Source of the DNA: Gemmatimonadota bacterium
Lineage (GTDB): Bacteria > Gemmatimonadota > Gemmatimonadetes > Longimicrobiales > UBA6960
Reading direction: 5' to 3'
DNA length: 15,879 bases
NCBI GenBank assembly: GCA_019347995.1
Contig: JAHWKH010000006.1
Coordinates: 1 to 15,879, forward strand
The position numbers were made by a program, and so were the translations under genes. Below, piece by piece: positions 6,403 through 14,461 of the stretch. The first letter of the stretch is position 1; each line of letters starts with the position of its first letter. The notes beneath the pieces were generated by a model. It had not been told where the DNA came from and ran no database searches. It saw nothing but the letters and a program-made list of their open reading frames with translations.

Positions 6403-7331
6403 CGTCCGACGCCGAACCCCACCACGCGGTGGGCGTTGGACAGGAATATGGTGAGGGAGTCGGTGGAGACGTAGGTGAGGGCCAGCCTCGGCGTGACGCC
6501 ATGGAGACGGTACTCCCGGGCATTCAGGCGCCGGTAGTACATGCCCGGGACCGGCTCGCCGGTCTCCTGGAGGACGTCGGGGAGCCGGCCCCGTTGGCGG
6601 CGGAACGCTTCGATCTGCTGGGCCTGCAGGTACATCCCCAGACGCAGACCGGCCTCGTGGAACTCCGCCGGGACGGGCGGGGGCAGGTTCGGCTGGACCC
6701 AGTCCGGGGGGAGCATCCAGAGCCAGGCCGCCGCCGAGATCAGCGCGACGATCCCCAGGGTGGCCGCGGCCGGAACCCGCCGCCGTGGCTTCTGCACCCA
6801 CAGCCGGGCTCGCCGTTCCTGGTCGCGCAGGAACTCGATGAGGAGCGCGGTCCGCTCCGCATCGTCGCTCACCCCGGGTACAAGGACGGGCTCCGTCGGG
6901 ACGGGACGCCCACCCTCGGCTGCGGCCGCCGCTGCCGCGGCGATCGCCGCCGGGTCCACCGGCTCCTCCTCGTCGGGCAGGATCCACTCTTCCTTTTCGT
7001 CCGCGAGCGCCTTCCCGCCGGCGCCCGCTTCGCGAGGGGCCCCCTCGCCCGCGAACGCCTCCTCGCCGTCGTCGGCCTCGGGAGCGGCGGCCTCCTCGCC
7101 CCCGAGCGCCTTCCCGCCGGCGTCCGCCCCGGTGGGGGCGGCCCTCCCCCCCTCCTCCTCCTCGGCGTCGGCCCCGGGGATGGATCCTTCCAGGCCGGAC
7201 TCCTCCTCGTGGGCGACCCACTCCACGTCGTCGGCCGAGGCGAAGCCGACGTCCTCGTCGGACGCGGCGCTTGATTCGCCCGGGTCGCGCTTCATGGACG
7301 AGCGCGGGTCGTTGGAAGGCCGATCGGGCAT
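6399..7331 (-). CDS. Membrane-anchored partner of prepilin 1 with acidic low-complexity N-terminus
   Basis: 310 residues from ATG 7331; no strong RBS is visible, but the start MPDRPSNDPR resembles the MPENDPR start of the paralogue. Residues about 20-155 are acidic and Ala/Gly-rich, with an Ala run at 129-138 and a 20-bp direct repeat. A helix at 156-180 (AERTALLIEFLRDQERRARL) precedes KPRRR and one membrane helix (about 187-206). The outer domain (220-310) holds AGLRLGMYLQAQQIEAFRRQ, then GRLPDVLQETG and YRRLNAREYRLHG. Its order of helix, G-x-LP turn and strands resembles a pilin body, but there is no prepilin leader. It is paralogous to the anchor at 12112-12624, and both sit directly upstream of a prepilin gene with a four-base overlap. 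Family name unknown to me; a role in assembling or scaffolding its prepilin is inference. Confidence 0.75.
   Translation of the reverse strand: MPDRPSNDPRSSMKRDPGESSAASDEDVGFASADDVEWVAHEEESGLEGSIPGADAEEEEGGRAAPTGADAGGKALGGEEAAAPEADDGEEAFAGEGAPREAGAGGKALADEKEEWILPDEEEPVDPAAIAAAAAAAAEGGRPVPTEPVLVPGVSDDAERTALLIEFLRDQERRARLWVQKPRRRVPAAATLGIVALISAAAWLWMLPPDWVQPNLPPPVPAEFHEAGLRLGMYLQAQQIEAFRRQRGRLPDVLQETGEPVPGMYYRRLNAREYRLHGVTPRLALTYVSTDSLTIFLSNAHRVVGFGVGR
7004..7122. repeat. 20-bp direct repeat, 99-bp period, inside the acidic region of the anchor gene
   Basis: CGAGCGCCTTCCCGCCGGCG occurs at 7004-7023 and again at 7103-7122, exactly 33 codons apart and in the same frame. Both copies encode the segment read as AGGKAL in the protein, followed by acidic residues. 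A local in-frame duplication of the low-complexity segment is the simplest explanation. Confidence 0.7.
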
Positions 7332-7369
7332 GGAGCCGGGGGTGGGGGGAGGCTCGGGCTGCTCCTCGA

Positions 7370-7399
7370 AAGATACACGAGACCGGCGACCCCTCCCAA
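7370..7399 (-). promoter_or_regulatory. Candidate sigma70-like promoter of the anchor 1-prepilin 1 operon
   Basis: On the minus strand TTGGGA (7399-7394) and TATCTT (7375-7370) are separated by 18 bases, about 40 bases before ATG 7331, in the 162-base gap after the repeat-protein gene. A similar TGGAGC-18-TACCTT arrangement precedes the paralogous operon (12724-12695). Matches are partial, so confidence is limited. Confidence 0.4.
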
Positions 7400-7493
7400 G
7401 GCCGGAGTTTTGACGCCTTCCCCCGGATCCTGCGGAATCCCGCGCATCGCGGCGCCCGCGCCCCCCTTTCCGGCCAGGCCTCCCCGGGGCTCC

Positions 7494-8051
7494 CTACCGC
7501 GGCGGCGGGCGTAGGATGAGCCGGTCCAGGCCGTGGATGCGGATCTTCAGAAGGTCGTCCCCGTCCAGGCCGTCGTATCCCCGCTCCCGGAGCCGGCGGA
7601 CCAGGTCGGGCGTGACGCCGTGGATGCGAAAGGCCACGGCCTCGTCGAGGTCGGCGGGCTCGGCGCCGGCCTCGGCCATGCTCTCCAGCCACGCTCCGTC
7701 CACCCCGTGGATGCGCAGCGCCAGGACCTGGTCGGCGTCGGGCTCTCCGAGACCGGTGGCGCGGATGGCGTCGACGAACGCGCGGCTCACGCCGTGGATG
7801 CGCATCGCCAGCAGGTCGTCGGCGTCGTCTCCGACCCCCAGCTCGCGCATCTCGCGCACGAATGCGGGCGTGACCTCGTGGATGCGGAAGGCCACGAGCT
7901 GATCGAGGTCCGGCCTCAGGCCCAGCGCCTCCATGCTCTGGAGGAACGCGCCGTCCACGTCGAAGATGGCGGCGGCGAGCAGATCGTCGAACTCGTCGCC
8001 CAGGAGCCCCGCTCCGGAGAGGGAGCGCACCCGCTCCCTCGTCAGCCCATG
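7494..8051 (-). repeat. Tandem coding repeats of 84-87 bp
   Basis: This is the DNA underlying the protein repeats. Unit spacing is 28 or 29 codons. The plus strand shows recurring GTGGATGCG-like blocks (for example near 7530, 7620, 7710, 7795, 7880), which encode the RIHG core. Units have diverged in sequence except around that core. Confidence 0.8.
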
Positions 8052-8468
8052 CACCGCGGCCGCGAGCATCTCGCGGTCGGAGGGCCGACCGAGCCCCAGC
8101 GCGTCCATGTCCTCCCGGAACGCTCCGTCCGGGCGGAAGGTGAAGGTGCCCCGCGCACGCCGCTCCGAGGCGGTCCCTTCGAACGTGAGGACGCCAGCCT
8201 CCCGGGCCAGGCTCCAGGGGCCCTCGCCCGAGGCGATCCGTCGGATCAGGTCGGCGGCGTCCCGGTCGGGCAGGCTGCTGACGTGACGCCCGTCGTCCAG
8301 CCGCAGCGCGACCTCCCCGGCCCGTCGCCCGCCCATCTCGGCGCTCCAGGTGCCCTGGAGCAGGGCCTGTGCGGCGAGCGCCGCGCCCGCCCCCACCGTG
8401 GTTCCCGCCAGGGCGGCGCCCGTCAGCACCGCCGCGACCGCGACCCGGCTCCTCCTCGTCCTCCCCAT
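7494..8468 (-). CDS. Secreted protein with tandem 28-29-residue 'RIHGVTP' repeats
   Basis: 324 residues from ATG 8468, which follows GGAGGGTGAGG, a strong RBS; this start also gives a proper signal peptide (MGRTRRSR, then a hydrophobic stretch to about ALAAQA at 35). Residues 36-112 look strand-rich ([41 protein letters not shown]). From residue 140 there are six consecutive repeats beginning at 140, 169, 197, 225, 254 and 283, plus a seventh start at 312. The consensus is HGV(T/D)xxFVxxMxxLGxxxxDxDDLLAxRI. Residues 113-139 may be an older, degenerate unit. Repeats of this kind are known fused to BlaR1/M56-type peptidases or free-standing in Gemmatimonadota, Acidobacteriota and Bacteroidota; their function is not established. 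Export to the periplasm or beyond is likely. Confidence 0.82.
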   Translation of the reverse strand: MGRTRRSRVAVAAVLTGAALAGTTVGAGAALAAQALLQGTWSAEMGGRRAGEVALRLDDGRHVSSLPDRDAADLIRRIASGEGPWSLAREAGVLTFEGTASERRARGTFTFRPDGAFREDMDALGLGRPSDREMLAAAVHGLTRERVRSLSGAGLLGDEFDDLLAAAIFDVDGAFLQSMEALGLRPDLDQLVAFRIHEVTPAFVREMRELGVGDDADDLLAMRIHGVSRAFVDAIRATGLGEPDADQVLALRIHGVDGAWLESMAEAGAEPADLDEAVAFRIHGVTPDLVRRLRERGYDGLDGDDLLKIRIHGLDRLILRPPPR

Positions 8469-8530
8469 CCTCACCCTCCAGTCTCGTCGAAGGCCCTGCT
8501 GCGCTCGAGTCTTGGATGCCGGCGGAAGGG

Positions 8531-8574
8531 GGCGGGTTGAAACCGGGCCCCGTCGCGATCCGTTCCAACCCGCC
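8531..8574. promoter_or_regulatory. Interrupted dyad between divergent genes
   Basis: GGCGGGTTGAAAC (8531-8543) and GTTCCAACCCGCC (8562-8574) pair in 12 of 13 positions across an 18-base spacer. They lie in the 177-base gap between the divergent repeat-protein and PadR 2 genes. The left arm contains TTGAAA (8537-8542), a plausible -35 for the plus strand. A shared operator for the two divergent units, or a stem in either transcript, are both possible. The rest of the gap holds a TACGTA (8594-8599) and two AGCAGGGGGG copies (8600-8609, 8627-8636) just before the PadR 2 RBS. Confidence 0.5.
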
Positions 8575-8645
8575 GCCACCCCTCAGTGTCTCATACGTAA
8601 GCAGGGGGGGTATGCCAGTTCCTCAGAGCAGGGGGGAGGTCTCAC

Positions 8646-8975
8646 GTGGAGCTCATCCGGGGCACGCTGGACGTGCTGGTCCTCAAGACGCTGAGCTGGG
8701 GGCCGCTGCACGGCTACGCCATATCCCGCGTCATCCGCTCCGCCACCGACGAGGCGCTGTCCGTCGAGGAGGGGGCGCTCTATCCGGCGCTTCGCCGCCT
8801 GGAGAAGCGCGGCCTGCTGGAGGGCTCCTGGGCCGTCACCGAGACCGGCCGCGACGCCAGGGTCTACGAGCTCACGGACGCAGGGCTCCGCCACCTGGAG
8901 AACGAAGTGGACTCGTGGCGGCGGTACGTGGAGGCGATGTCGCGGGTGCTCTTCGCGACGGAGCCGGTGCGGTGA
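8646..8975 (+). CDS. PadR-family transcriptional regulator 2
   Basis: 109 residues from GTG 8646, placed five bases after GGAGGT. The PadR winged helix is complete: [40 protein letters not shown], the wing [17 protein letters not shown], then a C-terminal helix ([18 protein letters not shown]). It aligns without gaps to PadR 1 over the DNA-binding part but differs in the wing and tail, so the two may read different operators. The TGA at 8973-8975 overlaps the GTG start of ADOP permease 2 (8972), repeating the arrangement of the first pair. Repression of its own operon is the usual role; the effector is unknown. Confidence 0.93.
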   Translation: MELIRGTLDVLVLKTLSWGPLHGYAISRVIRSATDEALSVEEGALYPALRRLEKRGLLEGSWAVTETGRDARVYELTDAGLRHLENEVDSWRRYVEAMSRVLFATEPVR

Positions 8976-11638
8976 AGCGCGGCCGTCGCAGGTTGCACGG
9001 GGAGCGCCCGAACGTGGGTGAGCTGCCCGTGGAGGAGGATGTGCGGCGCGAGGTGGAGGCCCACCTGCGGATGCGCGCCGAGGAGCTCGTGGCCCAGGGC
9101 TGGGATCCGGAGGACGCGGGACGGGAAGCGCGGAGGAGGTTCGGTGACGTCCACGGTGTGGAGGCGGAGATGACGGGGATCACGCGGTCGAGGGACAGGG
9201 CGGTGCGGCGCGCCCATCGGCTGGACGCCGCGGTGCAGGACCTGAAGTACGCCCTGCGCACGCTGGCGCGCAGCCCCGGCTTCGCCGTGATGGCGGTGCT
9301 GACGCTGGCGCTGGGAATCGGCGCGAACACGGCCGTCTTCAGCGTGGTGAACGCGGTGCTGCTGCGGCCGCTGCCCCTTCCGGAGCCCGATCGGCTGGCG
9401 ACCGTGGCGGAGGAGACCAACCGGGGCGGCACCATGCGGGCGGCGTGGCCGAACGTCGAGGACTGGAGGGCGCGCTCGCGCGCATTCCAGTCCCTGGCAG
9501 GCTACACGGCCTTCCCCACCACCGTGCTCGGCGGCCCCGAGCCGCTGCGCGTGCGGGGCGCGCTGGTGGGCCGGGGATTCTGGTCCGTCCTCCCCGTGCC
9601 GCCGCTCATGGGGCGCACGACCCTGCCCGACGACCACCGGGTGGGCGTCGCGCCCGTCGCGGTGGTGAGCTACCGCTTCTGGCAGGACGAGCTGGGCGGT
9701 GATCCCGGCGTGCTCGAGCGCACGCTCGAGAGCGGGCCCCACTCCATGCGGATCGTGGGAGTCATGCCGCCCGGGTTCGATTTTCCCGAGGAGACGGCGA
9801 TCTGGCGGCCGGCGGAGCTGGACGGGACCAGCACGAGCCGGACCGCGCACAACTGGGACGTCCTCGGTCGCCTGGCGCCCGGGACGGACGTCGCCACGGC
9901 CGACCGCGAGCTGGACGCCATCACGGCCCGGATCCTCGAGGGATCCGGCGACGATGCCGACTATCTGGCGGCCGGCACGGTGGTGACGCCGCTGCTCGAG
10001 AGCATCGCCGGGTCGGCCCGGCAGCCCCTCTTCATCCTGCTGGGCGCGGCGGGGCTCGTGCTGCTGGTCGCGTGCTCGAACCTGGCGAGCACGCTGCTGG
10101 CGCGGGGCGCCGCGCGGGCCCGGGAGATGGCCGTGCGCTCGGCGCTGGGCGCCGGGCGGGGGCGCCTGGTGCGCCAGCTTCTCACCGAGAGCGTGGTGCT
10201 GTCCAGCCTGGGCACGGCCGCCGGAGTCGGCGTGGCCGTCCTGGTCCTCGGCGGCCTCCGCTTGCTGGGGCCGGCGTCGCTCCCCCGCCTGGCGGAGATC
10301 GGCCTGGACGGGCGCGTCCTCGGCTTCACGGTCGCGCTCGCGCTGCTGACCGCCTTCCTCTTCGGTCTGGTGCCCGCCCTGCGCCTTTCCCGCGACGGCG
10401 TGTCGGGTGGGCTGCGCACGGGAAGCCGTGGCAACGCCCTGGAGACCAGGGGAGCCTTGTGGAGCCTGCTGGTCGGCGGCGAGATGGCGCTGGCGCTCCT
10501 CCTCCTGGCCGGATCGGGGCTGCTCATCCGGAGCTTCTGGGAGGTCGTGACGCAGGACGCGGGCTTCCACGCCGCCGACGTCCTCACCGGCGCCCTCGCG
10601 CCGAGCCAGATCAAGTACCCGGACGGGCCCGCGTTCGCCCGCCTGTACGAGGAGGTGCTGAGGGAGCTGGACGCCGACCCGGCCGTGGCGGCCGCGGCCA
10701 TCACCACGGCGGTGCCGGTGGCGGGCTCCATCCCCACGGGCCGGGTGGAGCTGGACGGCGACGTCAGCAAGCACGCGTCCGGGGGCTATGCGGTGGTCAG
10801 CGACCGCTTCTTCGAGGCCATGGACATTCCCGTGCTCCAGGGACGCACCTTCACGGGGGAGGACCGGGCGGGGACGCCGCACGTGGCGGTGGTGAGCCGC
10901 GGCTTCGCCGAGCGCTGGTGGCCCGGGGAGGATCCGGTGGGACGCTCGGTCACGGGCGGGGGCATGGACGACCTCTGGCAGGAGCGAACGTTCTCGACGG
11001 TGGTCGGCGTGGTGGGCGACGTCCGCTACCGTGGATTGACGGCCGAGCCCACCCCCACCGTGTACTTCAGCTACCGCCAGCGGCCGTTCCGCACCGCCTT
11101 CGGTGCCAGCGCGGTGGTGGAGGCGCGCACTGGCGGGCCCGGGACCGTGGTGGCGCCGACGCGGCGCACCATCCAGCGGGTGGATCCGGACATCCCGCTC
11201 CAGCTCCGCCCCCTTTCCGAGGCCGTGGGCGAGACGGTGGCGGACCGCCGGTTCACATTGGTGGTGCTGGGAGCCTTCGCCGCCGTGGCCCTGGTGCTGG
11301 CCATGGTGGGCATCTACGGCGTCGTCTCCTACACGGTGGCGCGTCGCACCCGGGAGATGGGCATCCGACTGGCGTTGGGGGCCCACCCGGGAAGCGTGCG
11401 GCGGCGCGTGGTGCAGGCGGCCATGGCGACGGTGATCCTGGGGCTGGCGGCGGGGGCCGCGGCCGCCGTGTCGCTGGGCCACCTCATGGAGGGCATGCTG
11501 TTCGAGGTCAGCGCGAGGGACCCCCTCACGCTGATCGGCGTGGTGGCGATCCTCGGGTCGGCGGCGCTGGTGGCGAGCTGGATCCCGGCGACCCGCTCGA
11601 CGCGCGTCGACCCCATGATCACCATGCGGGCCGAATAG
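8972..11638 (+). CDS. ADOP-family FtsX/MacB-like ABC permease 2
   Basis: 888 residues from GTG 8972 (GTGA overlap with PadR 2; CGGAG 8-12 bases upstream). It has the soluble prefix (about 18-66: [36 protein letters not shown]), a first membrane helix at about 103-126 ([16 protein letters not shown]), a periplasmic domain with [13 protein letters not shown], a central FtsX domain (about 350-430, [31 protein letters not shown]), further helices near 450-520, a second periplasmic domain, and the C-terminal FtsX domain (about 762-888, [20 protein letters not shown]). The frame stays open upstream through PadR 2, but homology starts only after this GTG. It is a diverged paralogue of permease 1, also without a neighbouring ATPase gene. 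Substrate unknown. Confidence 0.93.
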   Translation: MKRGRRRLHGERPNVGELPVEEDVRREVEAHLRMRAEELVAQGWDPEDAGREARRRFGDVHGVEAEMTGITRSRDRAVRRAHRLDAAVQDLKYALRTLARSPGFAVMAVLTLALGIGANTAVFSVVNAVLLRPLPLPEPDRLATVAEETNRGGTMRAAWPNVEDWRARSRAFQSLAGYTAFPTTVLGGPEPLRVRGALVGRGFWSVLPVPPLMGRTTLPDDHRVGVAPVAVVSYRFWQDELGGDPGVLERTLESGPHSMRIVGVMPPGFDFPEETAIWRPAELDGTSTSRTAHNWDVLGRLAPGTDVATADRELDAITARILEGSGDDADYLAAGTVVTPLLESIAGSARQPLFILLGAAGLVLLVACSNLASTLLARGAARAREMAVRSALGAGRGRLVRQLLTESVVLSSLGTAAGVGVAVLVLGGLRLLGPASLPRLAEIGLDGRVLGFTVALALLTAFLFGLVPALRLSRDGVSGGLRTGSRGNALETRGALWSLLVGGEMALALLLLAGSGLLIRSFWEVVTQDAGFHAADVLTGALAPSQIKYPDGPAFARLYEEVLRELDADPAVAAAAITTAVPVAGSIPTGRVELDGDVSKHASGGYAVVSDRFFEAMDIPVLQGRTFTGEDRAGTPHVAVVSRGFAERWWPGEDPVGRSVTGGGMDDLWQERTFSTVVGVVGDVRYRGLTAEPTPTVYFSYRQRPFRTAFGASAVVEARTGGPGTVVAPTRRTIQRVDPDIPLQLRPLSEAVGETVADRRFTLVVLGAFAAVALVLAMVGIYGVVSYTVARRTREMGIRLALGAHPGSVRRRVVQAAMATVILGLAAGAAAAVSLGHLMEGMLFEVSARDPLTLIGVVAILGSAALVASWIPATRSTRVDPMITMRAE

Positions 11639-11641
11639 ATC

Positions 11642-11670
11642 GCGGGCGGTCCCGGAGTGGGGCCGCCCGC
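11642..11670. terminator. Hairpin between convergent ADOP 2 and prepilin 2 genes
   Basis: GCGGGCGG (11642-11649) pairs perfectly with CCGCCCGC (11663-11670) around a 13-base loop that can add a few G-C/G-U pairs. It lies three bases after the permease stop and eight bases before the prepilin stop on the other strand. There is no T-run on either side, so this would be a T-poor terminator or 3'-end protector serving both directions. Confidence 0.6.
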
Positions 11671-11677
11671 CCTCCCG

Positions 11678-12115
11678 TCAGCTCGGCTCGAGCACCCGCA
11701 TGTAGCGGTTGCCCGACACGAACCACGCGTTCGGTCCGACGAGCGAGAGCAGCGCGTTGCCGAGATCGGTGTTGTCGGTGACGATGGCGATGCCCACGAG
11801 GCCGCCGCCGTTGTCCCAGTCGAGCTCGTATCCCTCGCCGGCGAACGAGAAGTCGTCGGGCAGGTAGCCGTCCATGTCCGGCGGCACGGTTCCCGAGGCG
11901 GCGTCCTGGGGCCAGGTATGCTGGTTGGCCATGTGGCTCGTGGCCGCCACGTAGACCACGTCCACGTCGCCCAGCGCCTCGGCGGCGCGCGCCTTGGTGA
12001 TCATGAGGCGGTAGTTGGGTATGGCGATGGCGGCCAGGATGCTCACGATCACCACCACGACCATGAGCTCCACCAGCGTGAAGCCTCCCCGGCGCTCCAA
12101 CGAGGGGACGTTCAT
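11678..12115 (-). CDS. Type IV prepilin / pseudopilin-like protein 2
   Basis: 145 residues from ATG 12115, overlapping the anchor 2 stop as ATGA. The leader ends LERRGG, with cleavage Gly11|Phe12, followed by FTLVELMVVVVIVSILAAIA and IPNY, a textbook N-terminal pilin helix with Glu5. The globular part has a G-x-LPD motif (GYLPDDFSFAGEGYELDW) and ends with VGIAIVTDNTDLGNALLSLV. Prepilin 1 (5929-6402) is its paralogue, with matching order of all these elements but low overall identity, so the duplication is old. A C-terminal disulfide pair, common in major pilins, is absent; there are no cysteines. It may be a minor pilin or a pseudopilin. No secretion or pilus machinery is in view. Confidence 0.9.
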   Translation of the reverse strand: MNVPSLERRGGFTLVELMVVVVIVSILAAIAIPNYRLMITKARAAEALGDVDVVYVAATSHMANQHTWPQDAASGTVPPDMDGYLPDDFSFAGEGYELDWDNGGGLVGIAIVTDNTDLGNALLSLVGPNAWFVSGNRYMRVLEPS

Positions 12116-12624
12116 CGTCCGGCTCCGATTCCCAGGCGGGTGAGGGCGTCGCCCGCGAACTCGGCGAGCGGCTGGGACGAATCATAGGTGAGTGTCGTGC
12201 CGCGGCTCGTTCCGGAGAGGTGGTAGGTGCGGGCGTCGAGCCGTTCGTACCTCATCTCCGGAGGGGCGGCGCCCGTCTCCGCGAGCTCATCGGGCAGCCG
12301 TCCCTGTGCCTGCCGGAACGACTCGATGCGCTGCGCCTGGAAATACATGGCCACGCGCAAGCCGGCCTCGGCCTCGGCCACGCTCACCGGGTCCGGCTGG
12401 GTGGGTGTGACCCACGCGGGCGTGGCGAACCAGAGATAGAACGAGAACGTGGCGAGCAGGGGAAGCGAGATCGCCGCCACCCGGCTGCGCGCGCGCGACG
12501 GCGGTGCCTTCCGCTGCTGGGCATCCTCGCGCAGCTTCTGCTCTTCGAGGACCTGCGCGACCAGATCGGCGGTCTCGTTCCCCGGCTGGTGGGCGCGCGA
12601 GGGTCTTGGATCGTTCTCGGGCAT
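12112..12624 (-). CDS. Membrane-anchored partner of prepilin 2
   Basis: 170 residues from ATG 12624 (MPENDPR, matching the other anchor's start). A GTG at 12669 would add 15 residues but has no RBS. A charged cytoplasmic helix (about 18-40, TADLVAQVLEEQKLREDAQQ) is followed by a basic stretch, one membrane helix (about 48-66) and an outer domain: AGLRVAMYFQAQRIESFRQA, GRLPDELAETG, MRYERLDARTYHLSG, ending TRLGIGAGR. It shares all of these with the anchor at 6399-7331, except the roughly 130-residue acidic insertion found there. The outer domain resembles a pilin body attached to a non-cleavable anchor. Paired with prepilin 2 by a four-base overlap. No family name is known to me; scaffolding or chaperoning the prepilin is inference. 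Confidence 0.75.
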   Translation of the reverse strand: MPENDPRPSRAHQPGNETADLVAQVLEEQKLREDAQQRKAPPSRARSRVAAISLPLLATFSFYLWFATPAWVTPTQPDPVSVAEAEAGLRVAMYFQAQRIESFRQAQGRLPDELAETGAAPPEMRYERLDARTYHLSGTSRGTTLTYDSSQPLAEFAGDALTRLGIGAGR

Positions 12625-12694
12625 CGAACCGCTCGAGGGCTGGTCTGGACGCCGCGGGATCAGCGGCACCTCGGGAGGGAAGGATCGAGCATCA

Positions 12695-12724
12695 AAGGTA
12701 ACAGCGTCACGTCGCGGCGCTCCA
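12695..12724 (-). promoter_or_regulatory. Weak candidate promoter of the anchor 2-prepilin 2 operon
   Basis: On the minus strand TGGAGC (12724-12719) and TACCTT (12700-12695) are 18 bases apart in the 118-base gap after ettA. The -10 resembles TATCTT upstream of the paralogous operon. The match is weak. If used, it implies a 5' leader of about 65 bases before ATG 12624 or about 20 before GTG 12669. Confidence 0.3.
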
Positions 12725-12742
12725 GTATTCCATCCACCGACC

Positions 12743-14425
12743 TCACCCCCTGACGAGCTTGCGGTACTTCACGCGGTGGGGCCGCTCCGCCTCGACGCCC
12801 AGCCTCTTCCTGCGGTCCTCCTCGTATTCGCTGTAGCTGCCGGGGAACCATGCCACGCGGCTGTCTCCCTCGAACGCCAGCGTGTGGGTGCTGACCCTGT
12901 CGAGGAACCACCGATCGTGCGAGATGACGAGCACGCAGCCCGCGAAGCGCAGGAGCGCGTCCTCGAGCGCCCGCAGCGTGTCCACGTCCAGGTCGTTGGT
13001 GGGCTCGTCCAGGAGAAGGACGTTGCCCCCCTCCTTGAGGAGCTTCGCCAGGTGGAGGCGGTTCCTCTCGCCGCCCGAGAGCACGCCCACCTTCTTCTGC
13101 TGGTCGGCTCCCCGGAAGTTGAACCACGAGAGGTAGGCGCGTGGGTTCACCTCGGCGCGGCCGAACTGAAGGGTGTCGGCGCCGCCCGAGACCTCCTCGA
13201 ACACCGTCTTGTCCGAGGCGAGCGCGTCGCGCTGCTGGTCCACGTACGCGAGCTGCACGGTCGAGCCCACGGTGACGGTGCCGGAGTCCGGCGTCTCGTC
13301 GCCCACGATCATCCGGAAGAGCGTCGTCTTGCCGACGCCGTTGGGCCCGATGACACCGACGATGCCGGCCCGGGGCAGCGTGAAGGACAGGTCGTGCATG
13401 AGGGTGCGCTCGTAGCCCATCTCGAGCTTGTGCGCCTCCAGGACCACGTCCCCCAGCCGGGGACCGGCCGGGATGTTGATCTCCGAGGTGTCGATCTTGC
13501 GCATCCGGTCGGCCTCGGCCGCCATCTCCTCGTACCGCGCCAGGCGCGACCGGCTCTTGGTCTGGCGGGCCTTGGCGTTCGAGCGGACCCACTCGAGCTC
13601 GCGCTCGAGCATCTTCTGTCGGGCGCTATGCTGCTTCTCCTGGACCTCGAGCCGCTTGCGCTTGGCCTCGAGCCAGGTGCTGTAATTGCCCTCGAACGGG
13701 ATCCCTTCGCCCCGGTCCAGCTCCAGGATCCACTCCGCCACGTTGTCCAGGAAGTAGCGGTCGTGGGTGATGGCCACGATGGTGCCGGGAAAGGCGGCGA
13801 GATGGTGCTCCAGCCACGCCACCGATTCGGCGTCCAGGTGATTGGTGGGCTCGTCCAGGAGGAGCATGTCGGGCTGCTCGAGGAGTACCCTGCACAGCGC
13901 CACGCGCCGCCTCTCGCCGCCCGAGAGGCGGCTCGGGTCGGCGTCGCCGGGAGGCAGCCGCAGGGCGTCCATGGCGATCTCGATGGTGCGGTCGAGGTCC
14001 CAGGCGTTGGAGGCGTCGATGCGGTCCTGGAGCTTCGCCTGCTCCTCGATGAGCGCGTTCATCTCCTCGTCGGTGGAGATGTCCGCGAACGCGGCGCTCA
14101 CCTCCTCGAAGCGGCGCAGGAGGTCGCGCGTCTCCCTGACGGCCTCCTCCACGTTGCCGCGTACGTCGAGCTGGGGATCGAGCTGTGGCTCCTGCGCCAG
14201 ATACCCCACGCGCGTGCCCTTTGCCGCCCACGCCTCGCCCAGGAAGTCGGTGTCCACGCCGGCCATGATGCGCAGCAGCGAGCTCTTCCCCGACCCGTTG
14301 GGTCCCACGACGCCGATCTTGGCGCCGGGATAGAAGGAGAGATGGATGCCCTTGAGGATCTCGCGCTTGGGCGGGACGATCTTGCGCAGGTCGCGCATGT
14401 GGTAGATGAACTGCCGGTTGCTCAT
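12743..14425 (-). CDS. ettA: ABC-F translation factor EttA (energy-dependent translational throttle)
   Basis: 560 residues from ATG 14425 (AGGA six bases upstream), close to the 555 of E. coli EttA. Two ABC ATPase domains without membrane segments: Walker A GPNGSGKS at 41-48 and GPNGVGKT at 360-367; signatures LSGGE at 167-171 and 449-453; Walker B LLLDEPTNHLD near 188-198 and LLLDEPTNDLD near 470-480, with catalytic Glu192 and Glu474. Between domain parts lie the arm insertion (about 93-138) and the basic P-site tRNA-interaction linker (about 243-325, RKRLEVQEKQHSARQKMLER, NAKARQTKSRSRLARYEEM). The N-terminus (FIYHMRDLRKIVPPKREILK) is the EttA hallmark. EttA binds the ribosomal E site and gates the first elongation step according to ADP/ATP level. 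It is monocistronic in this window, with its own candidate promoter and a structured leader. Confidence 0.95.
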   Translation of the reverse strand: MSNRQFIYHMRDLRKIVPPKREILKGIHLSFYPGAKIGVVGPNGSGKSSLLRIMAGVDTDFLGEAWAAKGTRVGYLAQEPQLDPQLDVRGNVEEAVRETRDLLRRFEEVSAAFADISTDEEMNALIEEQAKLQDRIDASNAWDLDRTIEIAMDALRLPPGDADPSRLSGGERRRVALCRVLLEQPDMLLLDEPTNHLDAESVAWLEHHLAAFPGTIVAITHDRYFLDNVAEWILELDRGEGIPFEGNYSTWLEAKRKRLEVQEKQHSARQKMLERELEWVRSNAKARQTKSRSRLARYEEMAAEADRMRKIDTSEINIPAGPRLGDVVLEAHKLEMGYERTLMHDLSFTLPRAGIVGVIGPNGVGKTTLFRMIVGDETPDSGTVTVGSTVQLAYVDQQRDALASDKTVFEEVSGGADTLQFGRAEVNPRAYLSWFNFRGADQQKKVGVLSGGERNRLHLAKLLKEGGNVLLLDEPTNDLDVDTLRALEDALLRFAGCVLVISHDRWFLDRVSTHTLAFEGDSRVAWFPGSYSEYEEDRRKRLGVEAERPHRVKYRKLVRG

Positions 14426-14461
14426 TCCAGGTCCTGCTCGGGTGGTACGGGCGGCCTCCGG

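Noticed and set aside
7494..8051. CRISPR-like or intergenic tandem array
   Set aside because: Repeats are in frame within a protein with signal peptide and vary at third positions; there are no short identical repeats with unique spacers.
6403..8568. Upstream extension of the prepilin 1 frame (879 codons in all)
   Set aside because: The extension is off-frame translation of the anchor and repeat-protein genes; the prepilin leader and GTGA overlap fix the start at 6402.
8864..11482. 872-codon open frame on the minus strand opposite ADOP permease 2
   Set aside because: No recognisable motif, His/Arg/Gln-rich composition, and it mirrors the strongly supported permease gene; long antisense frames are expected at this GC content.
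11642..11670. Classic intrinsic terminator with T-run
   Set aside because: The stem is perfect but no T-run follows on either strand; kept only as a T-poor terminator-like hairpin.
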